DNA of 64,000 nucleotides from Trochalopteron elliotii (GCA_024734555.1 JANPWX010000548.1:1506482-1570481), one strand, 5' to 3'. Counted from the stretch's first letter, positions 38,651-50,970 are shown. A program made the numbers and translations. Notes: a model not told the origin generated them from the letters alone.

Positions 38651-38850
38651 GACTGGTTTAAATTAGATATTGGGAAGGAATTCCTCCCTGTGAGGGTGGG
38701 GAGGCCCTGGCACAGGGTGCCCAGAGCAGCTGTGGCTGCCCCTGGATCCCTGGAAGTGTTCAAGGCCAGGTTGGATGGGGCCTGGAGCACCTTGGAATTG
38801 TGGAAGGTCCTTTAATCCCTTCCACCTCAGGCCATTCTGTGATTCTATGA
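38651..38850 (+). mobile_element. CR1 LINE, 3' end fragment (about 200 bp)
   Basis: It begins with 'ttagatattgggaaggaatt', continues through 'cctggcacagggtgcccaga' and 'caaggccaggttggatgggg', and ends 'ccattctgtgattctatgac'. This is the standard order of the avian CR1 3' region and octamer tail. It is 5'-truncated and non-coding, and lies about 320 bp downstream of the candidate exon in the same orientation. Confidence 0.93.
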
Positions 38851-40791
38851 CACTGGACCACAAAACATGATTTTTAGGGAACTGGGTTAAATTTTCTTAC
38901 ACAAATATTTATCCAGAGATGGAATCCAAATCTCCTCTCTCCCTGCTGCGTGGTTCTTTTGCCTGTAGCAATTTTTAATATTTTTTTTTTCAGGCATGAA
39001 TGTGGAATGTACAAACATCAGAGTTTATGGCAGGGTTACTCAATTCAGATGCATAAAAAGAAATACTGCTTCCTAATTTTAGCATGGTGTAGGTGGGAAT
39101 ATCTTGGTTGAGTTCATCAGGTTTTGGAACCAACTGTTGAGAAAAGTACAGGATGGCAGTGAGGATTAAGCCTCACAGAATCCTTGACCTGCAGCACATA
39201 TAGGTTGAAGGGTTTTGCTAAACCAAATAACCATTTTAATTTAATCTCCACTAGAAAAATAGGAAAAATTAAATGCTTGCCATATGGTGAAAATATGTTA
39301 AGCTTCAAAGAGGTAGGAATCATTACATATAACTATGAAAAGGGGTTTTTAACTTTGAATGGTATGCCAGTTTCAATATCATAAAGCATACATACATAAT
39401 CCTATTAAAGTCTCATTTGAAAAAAAATAAAAGGATTCCTTTGAATAATGCACATTCTTAGGTCACATTTTTTCCCCTGTATATTTATTTTCATTTTAAT
39501 CAAGGCTGCTGTAGTGAGAAAACTTGGTGAGATTTTCAGTGCACATCCGCTATTTCAATTTTTCACACAGGTAACATCAACATGCACCAGGCTTTGAAGA
39601 TAAAGAAATGAAAACTGAAAACCCTATACTCATAAATAGCTGGTCACTCCATAACCAAAAGGAATATTAAAACCCAAGCCACACCAAGGACTCACCTATC
39701 TTTTCCACAACTGCACTGTGTAGAAATTGAGGCAATAAAAAAGGAAAACCTGAGCCTCTCACTGCCTTTCCAGCTCTACTCTTCTCCCAAAGAAAACTGA
39801 GACTCCAGATCAAGGAGTTCTGTGAGTAATTCTGGTATAAATACTGTGAAGGGCCTGCCAAAATACAGTCCCACACACTAAATACCCACATTCCAACACT
39901 CCAACACTTACAGCCCTGAAGTCTCCCTGTAATAAAGAGTGGACGGGCACATGAATGATCATGGAAAGGAAAGAACAAGGAAAATGGCAGTGAGAAGGGT
40001 CACAGCTGATGGCAGAGAGGAGCTGTAGCCCTGTGCAACACTTGGAGTGGTTTTTTACAAGGTCCCTTTGAGTGCAGGGCCTTTTTAGAATTGTTTGGGT
40101 CTTTTTTTCCACCCACAGTAAATATCACAAGCAAAGCACTCCCTGTTCTCCTCAATTGTTCCTGTTATTTATTCTCATGGGGTGATGCAGGGGCACCTCA
40201 AACAGAACAAATTGCCTTGGTACAGCTGGCCAACATACAAAAATATCAGTTCTGTCCCAAGCATTTTACAGGCTGATTTCTCATTTTCATTGGAAGATCC
40301 ACCTTTACATTAACCTTCAGGACTGAAGAGTGTGGCCATTTCCCAAGCTGCTAGAAATGCTACTGAAATACAAAGGTTTCCTCCTCCTTCTGGACCCTTA
40401 TCCCATAATAAATATGAGAAATAGACTTCAGGATAAAGCCGTGTTTCCTTTTTATTTTTATCAGCTCTGCCAGTGATTCCACCACTAAGGCCACATTTCT
40501 GACACTGCTTTTCCTCAGGTTTGAGATGATTTAAGTGGTTTGCACAGCAGCACACCCTCTCTGCTTAGTCCTGCCTGTACTGGCTGGGGAAAACCTGCAC
40601 CTTGCAGTTTTACCCACAGTTTCTAGAAAGTTCTTTTTGAACACAGTTGGTGTTCACTTGATTCAAGTGACTGCGAAATGTTATCATTTGTTACTGCTGT
40701 TAAATAACAAGGTTGACAGAGAGAAAATCCTCCAGGAAGGAGCATCTGTGCATCTCTCCCTCAGCATGCACCAAACAAAGAGTAGCACAAA

Positions 40792-40837
40792 AACCAAAAC
40801 AAACAAACAAACAAACAAACAACAACAACAACAAAAA
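40792..40837. repeat. (CAAA)n/(CAA)n microsatellite
   Basis: A run of CAAA repeats followed by CAA repeats. It is complementary in composition to the G/T tract about 150 bp downstream. Confidence 0.95.
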
Positions 40838-40980
40838 GTCAAGTTCCTAAAAGTTCAGTCAAAATTTTGGCTCTCTAGAAGGAATTTTTTCAAAAGTGTC
40901 TCTCGAATATTGTTTTTGGTGGTTTACTTGCCACAGGATGTGCAGTTTATTTATAGCTTGTGTACATGCTGCTGATCTGG

Positions 40981-41157
40981 CAATGGCTTTTGCTTGGGTT
41001 TGGGGTTTTTTTTGTTTGTTTGGGGATTTTTTTTGGTTTTTTGTTTTGGTTTGGTGGGTTTTTGGTTTTTTGGTTTTTTTTGTTGTTGTTTTTTGGGTTT
41101 TTTTGTTGTTGTTGTTTTGGTTTGGGTTTTTTTTGTTTTTTGGTTTTTTTGTTTTTA
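40981..41157. repeat. G/T-only tract
   Basis: From about 40995 to 41155 the plus strand is almost purely G and T, with GGGG, GGG and long T runs and a (GTT)n core (ttgttgttgtt). Phe/Trp/Val-rich frames across it are compositional artefacts. Confidence 0.94.
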
Positions 41158-42945
41158 CCTCACTATCACTGGTAAAGCTGTTTACTGACACCTGCTTTCA
41201 TGCACAACAATTTTCTTTGATCCATTTGGAGCTGAGAATTTTTGTACAGGGAAAAATGGGTTTGGCTGTGTTTGGTATTCTGCACGTCATTTTCAACAGA
41301 GAGGGGAAAGACTGAATATCCACAGGTGATGGAGGTATCTAAGAGATAAACTTAATCAGGAGCTATCAGATAAACTGAAATATTAGCTGGGTGTTGCAAC
41401 CCAACTCCCACGTGATTCATAGCATTCAGTTTTCTTCTTCCAAAAATCCTCACAAATTCTCCACAGACAGTGTGCAGGATCATGTTTTACAGAGTGATGA
41501 AAAAAAGTCACCTTTTTTTTATATACTGTCCTTTGTGGTTAATAACATTCAACTCTATTCATCCAGGAATACTGAGCCTCCAATAGCCATAATTGGAAAA
41601 TCCCTGGAAAAAAATGTCACCATTGTCCTGCATAGAGAAGTGTCAGCCAGCAGCCAAAATTGCCTTGAACAACAGCTTCCCACAAGGGTTAAAGGAGCTA
41701 TAAAAAGCACTGTTCAGACCTTGTGACACCCTATTAATTAGCTCCTTCTGTGGATGGGTTGTATGAACTTTGTAGGGTCGTACAATAAATGAGAATAAAA
41801 ATTCAAGACTTGCAGTTTGCCAGCTCATTCTGATTTACGCACTAGCAAAGCAGAATATCAGTGGAGCCTGGTTTTTTGGGAAAGTGCCTGCTCCAGTTCC
41901 CATTTTGCTTCACTGGCTGTTGAGGATAAGAAAAGAGCATGATGAGTTTCTAGATAAAGTATGTAAACTACTGATCTGACTACATAAAACAATCTCTTAG
42001 GGAATTAGCAGATTAGAGAGGAAAAAACCAGCAAAAATTAACATTAGCAGCCAAAAATGAATGGCAATTAGTGGCAAAGACTAAATAAAGCTAAGGAGAA
42101 GGAAATGTGCTGACACTCTGGACTACTGCTGATATTTCCCACACACTCCACTGCTGGTGGGAAACTCCTGCATTTGCTTATAAATGCACTCTCTATAACC
42201 TAAATAATACAGAGAGCAAACACTGAAATCCATTGTTTCTGTGAGGATCACAGCACCCAGGAAAAGCCCCAAATATGGCTCATTTCTACATTCTTTTTAC
42301 AAATGCTGTCAATTTTTTAACCTAATTTTTTTTTGGGGGGTGGGGGGTAGAACATTCAAAATTTTTTTCTGAAGTGAATGGTTAATTTCAGAGCTGGTCT
42401 CTAGAGAGAGTCCTGATAACATCCCAAGTTTCACATGCTGTTGGGAAGAAAATCTCCACAGCTGGAAGGATGAGCTGCATTTGCAACAAGTAACAAAACC
42501 TGTCACCTTCCTGCAGCTGTGCTGCACTGAGGCAAACAGAAATTGCAGGCAGATAAAGATGGTAACTTATTTTTTAATGGAAAACAGGCACAGAAATAAA
42601 CTGGAAGCCAAGATGGTCAACCTCAACTAGGGAATTAGAGGCTGAGTTAGGACTGATTCTCTCTCTTAAAGGAGGGAAGAGGAGTATTTTCATTCTCAAG
42701 GGCAGCTCCAATTAATGGCAAGGCACGCTGGAAACTGGGCTTGAAGCTGTTCAAGAATGAGATTTAGGGATAAGAATATAAAGTTCCATGAAAATATCTC
42801 AGTACTCAGCAGCTAATGTAAAAAGAAAACTGAATGTTGGGATGCTAGGAAAGAAACAGAGAAGAAAACAAGAGAGAATATATTTATGTCAACTTATTAA
42901 TCTGTTGTATGCATGAATCTTGAATGCTATCTGTAGTTTTAGTGT

Positions 42946-43450
42946 GGGAAGGGAAGGGAAGGGAANNNNNNNNNNNNNNNNNNNNNNNNNNNNNNNNNNN
43001 NNNNNNNNNNNNNNNNNNNNNNNNNNNNNNNNNNNNNNNNNNNNNNNNNNNNNNNNNNNNNNNNNNNNNNNNNNNNNNNNNNNNNNNNNNNNNNNNNNNN
43101 NNNNNNNNNNNNNNNNNNNNNNNNNNNNNNNNNNNNNNNNNNNNNNNNNNNNNNNNNNNNNNNNNNNNNNNNNNNNNNNNNNNNNNNNNNNNNNNNNNNN
43201 NNNNNNNNNNNNNNNNNNNNNNNNNNNNNNNNNNNNNNNNNNNNNNNNNNNNNNNNNNNNNNNNNNNNNNNNNNNNNNNNNNNNNNNNNNNNNNNNNNNN
43301 NNNNNNNNNNNNNNNNNNNNNNNNNNNNNNNNNNNNNNNNNNNNNNNNNNNNNNNNNNNNNNNNGGAAGGGAAGGGAAGGGAAGGGAAGGGAAGGGAAGG
43401 GAAGGGAAGGGAAGGGAAGGGAAGGGAAGGGAAGGGAAGGGAAGGGAAGG
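42946..43450. repeat. (GGGAA)n pentanucleotide satellite with assembly gap
   Basis: GGGAA units run from 42946 to 42965, then 399 N, then from 43365 to 43450. The repeat phase on the right continues the same unit. The visible part is 106 bp of almost perfect GGGAA. The N length may be an estimate, so the true array could be longer or shorter. Confidence 0.97.
42966..43364. other. Assembly gap (399 N)
   Basis: Unbroken N run inside the GGGAA array; no sequence information. Confidence 1.
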
Positions 43451-44224
43451 TCTGTATATATGTAGGAAGGATAACCAACTCAATGCTGGATTCTGCACTG
43501 GCAGATCAGGATGGCTCAATATGGAAAAGGGGTGGCTGAAGGACAGTATGAGACAGCATGCCTGAGCTTCCTGGATACTCACTCTTGGTCTCTGTTCAGG
43601 AAATGAGACAAGCAGGCATCAGATGGAAAATCTTCTCCCTGCTGTGCAGATCTGCTGTGGAAGCTTTTGCACCAGTGTCAAAAGTCTTCAAGTGTTAGAA
43701 AAGTGGCTGCTTTAATTCAGAGAAGAAAAATCAGAGAGAAGGGCTTAGGAAGCCCAGAGGAACTAGATCTGATTTCTGTGAGGTCCCTGGGCATTACACT
43801 GTTAAGAAAGGACTTCCAAGAAGCACTACCACAGTCTTTCTGTGCTCATTAAGTCTTTTCTGTCAGCCACACTTGGAGACAAAGTACTGGGTTACCTGGA
43901 CCTCTCCCCTGCTACAGCTGTACCTGTGTGATGTTAAATTCCCTTCAGCCCTGTGACAGCCACCTCCACTGAATGAAGAGGTAACACTAAAATAGTGTGA
44001 CATAGCAGATATTTCTAAACTGAAGTTTAGCAGCTGTAAAAATGGGGCAACATGAAATGGTGCCATGGGATTGACTGTCTGATGTTCTCCATGCAGCAGT
44101 GATCACAGAATTATCTGCAAAAATGTGTTGTGAGAGAAACATCCAGACACAGGAAGAGAGTTTGGAAAATGAGGCACAGAGATCTTCAATTTCAGGTCCC
44201 TAATATTGTAAGGACTATGTTACA
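43451..44224. other. Unannotated sequence between satellite and CR1-like fragment
   Basis: No gene or repeat recognised. Open frames stay under 70 codons apart from those that run into the GGGAA array. Confidence 0.5.
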
Positions 44225-44400
44225 TAATCCCTTTTATAAACTGTTCAGGCTTCATCATGATTAAATTTACTGGCCTTCATTTTTCCTGGAAAGCTGTTCC
44301 AGAGCTTCACTGCTCTGCTTATTAGAAACCTTTTAATTTCCAAGTGAAATTTAATATGACAAGTTTATACTGTTCTGGAGAAGTGTTACAGTTGCTCTCC
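44225..44400 (-). mobile_element. Old CR1-like LINE fragment, antisense
   Basis: The run 'ctggaaagctgttccagagc' followed by 'ttcactgctctgcttattag' and an 'aatttccaagtgaaattta' stretch resembles, from memory, the antisense of an old amniote CR1 family near its 3' region. Read on the minus strand it gives a worn '...SRAVKLWNSFP...' type motif. Limits are approximate and the copy is strongly decayed. Confidence 0.42.
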
Positions 44401-44913
44401 ACACATACATCACAGAGCAAATACCAACAAGGGAAAAGAGCAATTCAAGTTAAAAACAATAACTGCACCAAAGCCTTGCTGGCTGAGAAGTTCCCTTCAA
44501 TTTTAGATGCAGATCCCGGTGCAACCTTTAATTCTTTGGTAATAAGCTACTACTGAGGGAACTCAGTCTGTTCAGATCAGCTCTGGTTTATATCTACAAC
44601 TGCATAATAACCTCTTTCCCACTAATGAATCACTGGGGCTGTCATAACTCTAATGAACACATTTCTTTCTGAAGGTGTTGATAATCTAAAAGCTCTCACT
44701 TGCCCTTCCTGTCTTGAATGAAAAGTGTAAGCACATCTCCAGAGAGTTCATCTGCAGAGGCTGAACCAGAGAGAGACCCCTGGACCTGGGAAGGAGGATT
44801 GTTTCCATCCACAGCTCGTGGAGCAGCTGTGTCAGCTCACAGGGAAAACATTCCCACACACTCCAGGTTTGGTGCTGAGGGTTGCCCCAAGTTGGGCTGG
44901 AACAACTTCTCAG
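44401..44913. other. Unannotated sequence between two CR1 fragments
   Basis: No gene or clear repeat recognised. Part of it could be decayed CR1. Confidence 0.45.
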
Positions 44914-45066
44914 CAAAGTGGAAGAGTCACCACCCCTGAAGGGATTTAAGACATGAAGTTGTGGCTCTCAGAGGCCTGGTTTAGCCCTTGGCAGTGCTGG
45001 GTTTAAGGTTGGACGTGATGCTCTTAAAGGTCTTTTCCAGCCCAACTGATTCTGTGGTTCTGAGGT
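44914..45066 (+). mobile_element. CR1 LINE, 3' end fragment
   Basis: It starts 'agtggaagagtcaccacccc', passes through 'ggcagtgctgggtttaaggt' and 'tggacgtgatgctctt', and ends 'cttttccagcccaactgatt' plus 'ctgtggttctg'. This is the CR1 3' end order with a diverged octamer tail. Confidence 0.9.
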
Positions 45067-47279
45067 TTGGCTGCTCAGCCACAGACCTGCAGATTCTGTT
45101 TTGTCTGTGATTCAGGTCAGCCACATTTCATGGGACAAGCATTGCTCCTTCCACACCAGTAGACTGCTGGACTTGGCCAAAACCTTTGATCACTACAAAA
45201 ACATAAATGGAAGTGATGCTTGCAGCTCTTTTGCTTGGATTTAAAACCCATGGCTTTGTTGTGGCACTTTTGTGTTCCTCCAAACACAGGCAGGAGAGGT
45301 GGGTGACTCAGTGCTCCCCCCAAACAGGCTATAGTCAGCCCCTTTCCAGAAATAACCAGGAGTATATGACTTTCAGTTACATTTCCTGAAGTTTAAAAAA
45401 CATTTACAAGGCTTTTTACCTCGTGCTATTTCAAAAAAACACCCGTACTATACAACATTTCAGAACAATGGAGCAAAAGAAAAATGTCATCTATTTCTCA
45501 CCATAAGGTTCAACAATTTGTTGTTTCCAATGCCATTTCTAGCAATAACTGGAAGCAGATAATTTTAGAGGTAATTAACATTTCATTACCACTTTCTCAC
45601 AGATTTACTGGCCAGGAGAAGAGTGGCTTAGAGAAACCAAGAAAACACAGGTTTTTTGTTTGAGTCCTATCTCACAGAAATTGCATCTGTTCCCTCACCT
45701 GATTCAAATCTCACTTTCCACCATTTGTATTTCATTTTGTCCCACAGCTCAATCAGCCCTTCAGGCCCATTCCCCTTTGGTTTATCTCATGCCAGTGGTG
45801 TCCAGACTCAGTCCTACAGGACATTTGGTCAGGCAGTGAGATATTCCCCTAAGGACAGCGTTTTTTTTGGATTAATTGAATTTTTTTGCCTAAGTCATCC
45901 CTCTCCTGGTTGGATGCATGGGAAGAGGGTAACCAGGGCTGGTGATAAATCTCTCCCTCCTCAGATGTCTTGGAAACTGTTCAGTCACCACTGAAGATCT
46001 GCTGTGTTCTTTCATAGGGAATGATCCCCTATGGAAAAGGGGAAATCATTCCTTTTATTGGCGTGTAAAAGCAGCACATCACTTTACATCCTCACCCAAA
46101 AGAGGAGGCAGCAAACAGCCTCGTTTCCTATTTTGGTCCAAAAAAGAAATGGCACCCACAGCAATGGCAGCTGCAGGTGCCTCTCCAGCTCCTTCTAGCA
46201 GAGATTTTCCAGGCTCCAACCCTGATCCTAAGAGAAGTAGATTATGGCAGTGTCTTTCATTAGCTAAGCTGAGGGAATAAGAATGGGCAAGTGCTACCAA
46301 TTAGATTTCAACACAAAGCAGTACCCACTTAAGTGGAAGCTAAAGGCCACAACTCCGTTGTTAACAGGGGTGTTATCACAAAAAAAAAAAGCTTTGAACA
46401 CTCTGGGAGCATTAAAGGGAAGATGTCTCGCATGTGCAATTACTCAACACATCTTTAAAACTGCGAACACTTGTTCACATGTGGTGAAAATTAGAGCTGT
46501 GAGCACTTGGGGAAAAAAAAATCCCACCTGGCAGGCACACTCTTTTTCACTTTAGGGTTTTATGGGAGTTCTCAGAGCTTGTTGGTCCGGTGAGAGCTGA
46601 ACCAAAGTCAGTGGAGGAAACTGTGAGGGAAGGGAAAGAAAATGAAGAGAAATGTGCTGGTTTTGTCCAAAGCTCAACAGGTTTTTGATTCTTCCAGTCT
46701 GGTCCACCCTCAAAGAGAAATAAAGTAAAATTAGAATATGCATCTCTAGGTCTAAATATAAATATTGACAGTGCCTTGGCCTCCTTCTCCACTGGCTTGG
46801 AATGCTGAGGAGTTTGCAGGATTTTCCACCCTGTCCCACAGGTGGGTTTGCTCAGCAGTGTTCAGCAGGTCTGAGCTGCTCTGGGAAAAATGGTGCAGGA
46901 TCCAAAAATTCCCTGAGAATTCATTTCTTATGTGTCACGTAACGTCGGCCGGGAACTCCAATAATCACAGAGAGCTGATACCCTCCTTGGACAGGCACCA
47001 CAGCTGGGTAACTCACATTCAGAATATTATTTCCAGGGGACAAAAAATGTAACTAATTAGCCAAGAAGCTTAGTCAGGACCACAGTTTTATAATAGATCC
47101 TCCAGACTATCTGTGAGCACACCAAGAATTGGGTTTATGTCATATCTTTTCTGAATTTCATCACAGTGATCCCCACTATACATCTCCTGCGATCATCTCA
47201 GGGAACACCCTTTAAATGGTTTGGATTTGCATTTTAATATCCAGTATTCTGATGTTGCTAATACTACCTTGTCTCTCTG
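45067..47279. other. Unannotated sequence
   Basis: No gene recognised; the longest frames are 112 codons (45656-45994 and 45942-46280, +) without known domains. A CpG-dense 18-mer lies at 46936-46953. Confidence 0.55.
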
Positions 47280-47698
47280 TGTCTTGGTTTAAGTGCTGAG
47301 AGTAACACAAGGACACCAAAACACACGGAAAAACAACTGGACATTTATTTGGCTGTCTCAATTTCCCATTTTCCAAGTCAGGTCTAGAAAACTTGGGCTA
47401 GGTGTCCTAGCAGGCACCTAGGAGAAGAACACACCCAGGACAGGAAACCACCTTTACTCCACCTAAGGGAGAGATTTTTATTTCCCCAACTCTTTGAACT
47501 GGAAAAAAAAAATTGGGACTGGAGGCAGAAGTATTTATAGAGCCATGAAAATTAAGAACTTCAATTTTCCTGAAGAAAAATAAGAAGTAAAATGGTCCAT
47601 GGTGAAATCATCAATTTAATCCCTTTTTCCAGTTCAATATCCATTGCCTCAAACCAAAGGCCCGTTTCTGGTGAGAGCAGTCAGGTAGAGACACCAAG
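47280..47698 (-). mobile_element. Solo LTR of an endogenous retrovirus, antisense, one end trimmed
   Basis: The left end TGTCTTGGT at 47280 matches the end of the 25772 LTR. Read on the minus strand a TATAAA box (47534-47539) precedes an AATAAA signal (47344-47349) by about 185 bp. The right end is ACCAAG (47693-47698), the complement of the left end but lacking its last three bases. It is followed at once by CTCTG, which also precedes the left end (47275-47279), giving a 5-bp target duplication. Length is 419 bp with no internal retroviral genes. Family assignment is uncertain. The boundaries rest on the ends and the duplication. Confidence 0.65.
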
Positions 47699-49349
47699 CT
47701 CTGGGTTTTGGCAGATCCTCCCAGGTGAGAGATTCACACACTCCAGGGAATTTTCCCCCCACATCTCCTCCATGTAAATACCCTGACAAAGCCATCCTTG
47801 CATCCAGTTCAACTGGATTTCCTGCCGCAGGCAAAATGACACTTTTAGCAGCCTCTTAAGCTGTTTGAAAACTTTGCAAGGAGGTAAAGAGCTGTAGGGG
47901 CTTAGCTGAGATGAGGACAGGCATTTTGAGCCAAAAGGCACGGAAAGTGTTGACAGTTTAAAGAAAGAAGGAAGTTGGAGAGCAGATGAGATTTGACTAA
48001 TATTTTTTTGGTCCATCCAGAGGCTTGTTACAATTACCCCTTAATTTTCCCTCAGGGACTCATTACAGCCCAGATAGTGGTATCTGTCTACTGCTGGTCT
48101 TCCTTTCTTCTAATGACAAAATGCTGATAGCCAGACATCATTCCAAACACATTTAGTTGTAATAGAATAACTTGGAAGAGCATCTGTGGCAGAGAGAGGC
48201 AATTTGATGGGCTGTGTTAGCCAGAGAAACTAAAAGTACTATCCCTGTTTAACATTTCCAGTCTGGAGTGGCCTGGGCAATAACCACAGTGATAGCAGAG
48301 CTCTAACAGCTACCATCAAAATACAGAACTTTTATGTTGATACTAATTAGGTGATTAAAAAAATTAAAAAAAAGTTGAGTTCTGTACTGTTACTTCTCTG
48401 CAGTCTGCCACTGTTTAATTCATGGTAGAGCACACTCAGCTGCAGGAAAGGCAGATAGGGAGGTGTTTTTGCAAGGCAACATGACACAAATGCTTGTCCC
48501 ACGTGAAAGGGCCCTTGTAGGAATAAAAGAAGGCTCTACCACGTCCTTGGGAAATGGCAAGCTCCAACTGCAAGCTCCCTTATCTGAGTTGTCAGCACAG
48601 AAAGAAGAGGCTGATTCTTTACTGTGAAAATTCCAGAAGTGATGACATACGGAGGGAGTCGTGTTTCTTCCCCTGAGACTTGTTTGTAATGCCAATTTAG
48701 CAGATGATGTGGCAATTACACCGAGTTTGGTCACATATAAACGTGTTCTTGGATGTGGGTATATTGCTAACAGCTGTTGTTAGTATCAAGGAAAAATTTG
48801 CATTGCTGAAAACTAAATCTGAGTTAAAATTGAACACTTGCAGCCATAAAAAAAAATTAAATAAGAAAAATCAGGGCAACTCAGAAACCCTGCAAACAGA
48901 CAAGGGCCTTCTGTGTTGGTTCATTCATTAATTTTACTGGTCTTAAATGTAAATGGATCACAAGACTTGATACTGTGCTATGCCAGAGGAAATCCCATGC
49001 CTAACCAGCAGTAAATTCTTTTTCCATGTGACATTTGAAGATTGTGGCTCAGAACCTAATATCAGACACGCTGAACAACTTTGGAAATATATCACTGCAA
49101 AACAAATTGCACCAGAAAGAAATTTGCTCCTCTCTCTTTTTTAGGAACTTAAAAATGGATCTTTTGAAGTGAAAAACATGGAAATTTCTGCATCAGCAGT
49201 GATCACATTTCATTGCCTTAATTTCTATTCTGTTTTTTTCCAATGTCCCACTCTGTTTTTCTGCATCACTCAAAGCAAACAGCATCTCTTTAATGGAGGG
49301 TTTTGTAATGGATCCAGATAATTTCTGTCCTTCTCCCCACATCTGCTCC
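47699..49349. other. Unannotated sequence
   Basis: No gene recognised. A 104-codon minus frame at 48420-48734 has no known domain. A short A-rich run lies near 48358-48374. Confidence 0.55.
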
Positions 49350-49605
49350 CCATCTTTTCATCTCCCAGCCTGGATTGACACTGACCCAGGTATGGCACCA
49401 GCTTTTGTTAAACCTCCTGGGATTCCAAGGTCCCACTTCTCGAGCCTGTCCAGGTCCCTCTGGATGGATCCATCCCTCAGGTGTGTCAGCAGCACCTCTC
49501 TGACCTCCTTCATTGCAAATTCACTGAGTGTGCCCCGGATCCCTTTGTCTGTGCCATTAATGAAGATATTTAATATCACTGCACCTCCTGGCACACTGTA
49601 AATAT
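49350..49605 (-). pseudogene. CR1 LINE ORF2 (reverse transcriptase) fragment, degenerate
   Basis: The minus-strand translation reads NIFINGTDKGIRGTLSEF, then, after a short diverged stretch, SIQRDLDRLEKW. This is the order seen in CR1 reverse transcriptase, where the segment after the conserved Asn-Asp-Ile-Asp region leads to the catalytic Phe-Ala-Asp-Asp box and then a DLDRLE-W motif. Here the box reads Phe-Ala-Met-Lys, so the two metal-binding aspartates are gone. A 78-codon frame (49358-49594) remains open by chance. It is a dead copy with no ends visible. The nucleotide strand also matches the antisense run 'ctcgagcctgtccaggtccc' familiar from avian CR1. Confidence 0.82.
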
Positions 49606-50970
49606 TCTGCTACTGAACACTGCATGATCCCTGGCATTCATAATCCAAAACTAGAGGATTATCCATAATTTACTGCCAAAAGAACAGGGTGTTTAGACAT
49701 TTCTTGTTGGTTCAGGACAATTATATTGGGAAGGGATTGCTGTTTTCCTGACGCTGATGGCAGCCTACCCAGTGGCCATCACTGCTGCCGTTGCACAATT
49801 CTCATTGCTCAAACCTATGGACCACCATTGACAAAATATTTAACAATTTAAAAAGAAATACCTCGTAAAGAGATTTTCAAATTTTATTTTCACTTCTTTT
49901 TATTTGTTTTTAACAATTTCTGTCCAACATTTATTCAAGCCCCACTGGGATAGGTCAGTACTTGAGTTCAGAATTGCTACACCAAGAGCAGGAAAAGGTC
50001 CCGCTGTGCAAATTTTGCCCATGAAGTCAAAGAGAAATGAATCATTCTCAAACAGTAGACATCTAAAAGTTGGATGGAACAATTTCTAAATATTAGTCAG
50101 ACCAAAAACAACACACTGCTGAAATAATGAGGGTATATGAGAAAGCAACAAAAGCCAAGGAATTCGAAGTTGAAGCTAAAATTCCACTCTTAATTTAGGA
50201 CTGTTTTCTTTTTTAAAGAATAGTGTTCAGCTTGGTTGGGGCCATATAAGGTTGTTTTCTTAAGGTTTTACAAAACACACACAAGAAAAGTTTTTTGGGT
50301 TTTTTTTTTTTCTTTTTAATTCTTCTGCAAACGCAAAAGGAATGAACCATTAGGGGGTTGAATTTTCGATGTGTTACTTGCCTAGCTCTAATCTTCAGTC
50401 ACAGACCTCATCACCATCACACTAGGCTGCAAAACACAGATTAAAGCCTCCTGTCCCCGCGGTTTACAATCAGGGGGAGCAAAGGCAGCAGAGGAGAGGA
50501 GAGCAGGAGCTGAGGGTGTCGCTGCACTGATGATGCACTGGGAGAACATTCCCTGCACAGGGATTTAAATGCCAGCACAGATCCCCTGGAGCAGCAGAAG
50601 GAAATGCAGGTGATAGCAGCAGGCTGAAATCTTCCTTGTTAGCACAGGCTCAGGGTTTAGTGGAAACAGGGACTAATAACACACTGCAAACTCCAGAGGT
50701 GCTTCCACCAGAGCAGGGGAAAAAATCTGTTCAACACATCCCCATTTCTCTTCTTCCTCCTGAGCAGCAGTAAAGGCATTTTGTTTGTATTTACCTTACA
50801 GTCTGCATGCAGATTTGTATGTACACAAGGCCAGACACGGGAGTCTTTACTCTCGTTGAGTTGTGCATTGATTTGCAAACAGTCCCATTGGATCCAGCAG
50901 GGCTGCTCCTGAACATCAGGAATTACACCAGCAGGACAGCTCAGAGAGCTAAGAAAAGGTCTTTCTGGTC
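49606..50970. other. Unannotated sequence
   Basis: No gene recognised. A T-rich run lies at 50288-50318 and a perfect CArG-type decamer at 50242-50251, which is expected by chance. Confidence 0.55.

Larger units (their letters stand above)
38851..42945. other. Unannotated sequence
   Basis: Apart from the CAAA and G/T tracts near 40.8-41.16 kb nothing is recognisable. The longest frame outside those tracts is 111 codons (41391-41726, +), with no known domain. Confidence 0.55.

Noticed and set aside
42884..43582. Open frames of about 180-230 codons over the GGGAA array
   Set aside because: Most of their length is N; the rest is translated simple repeat.
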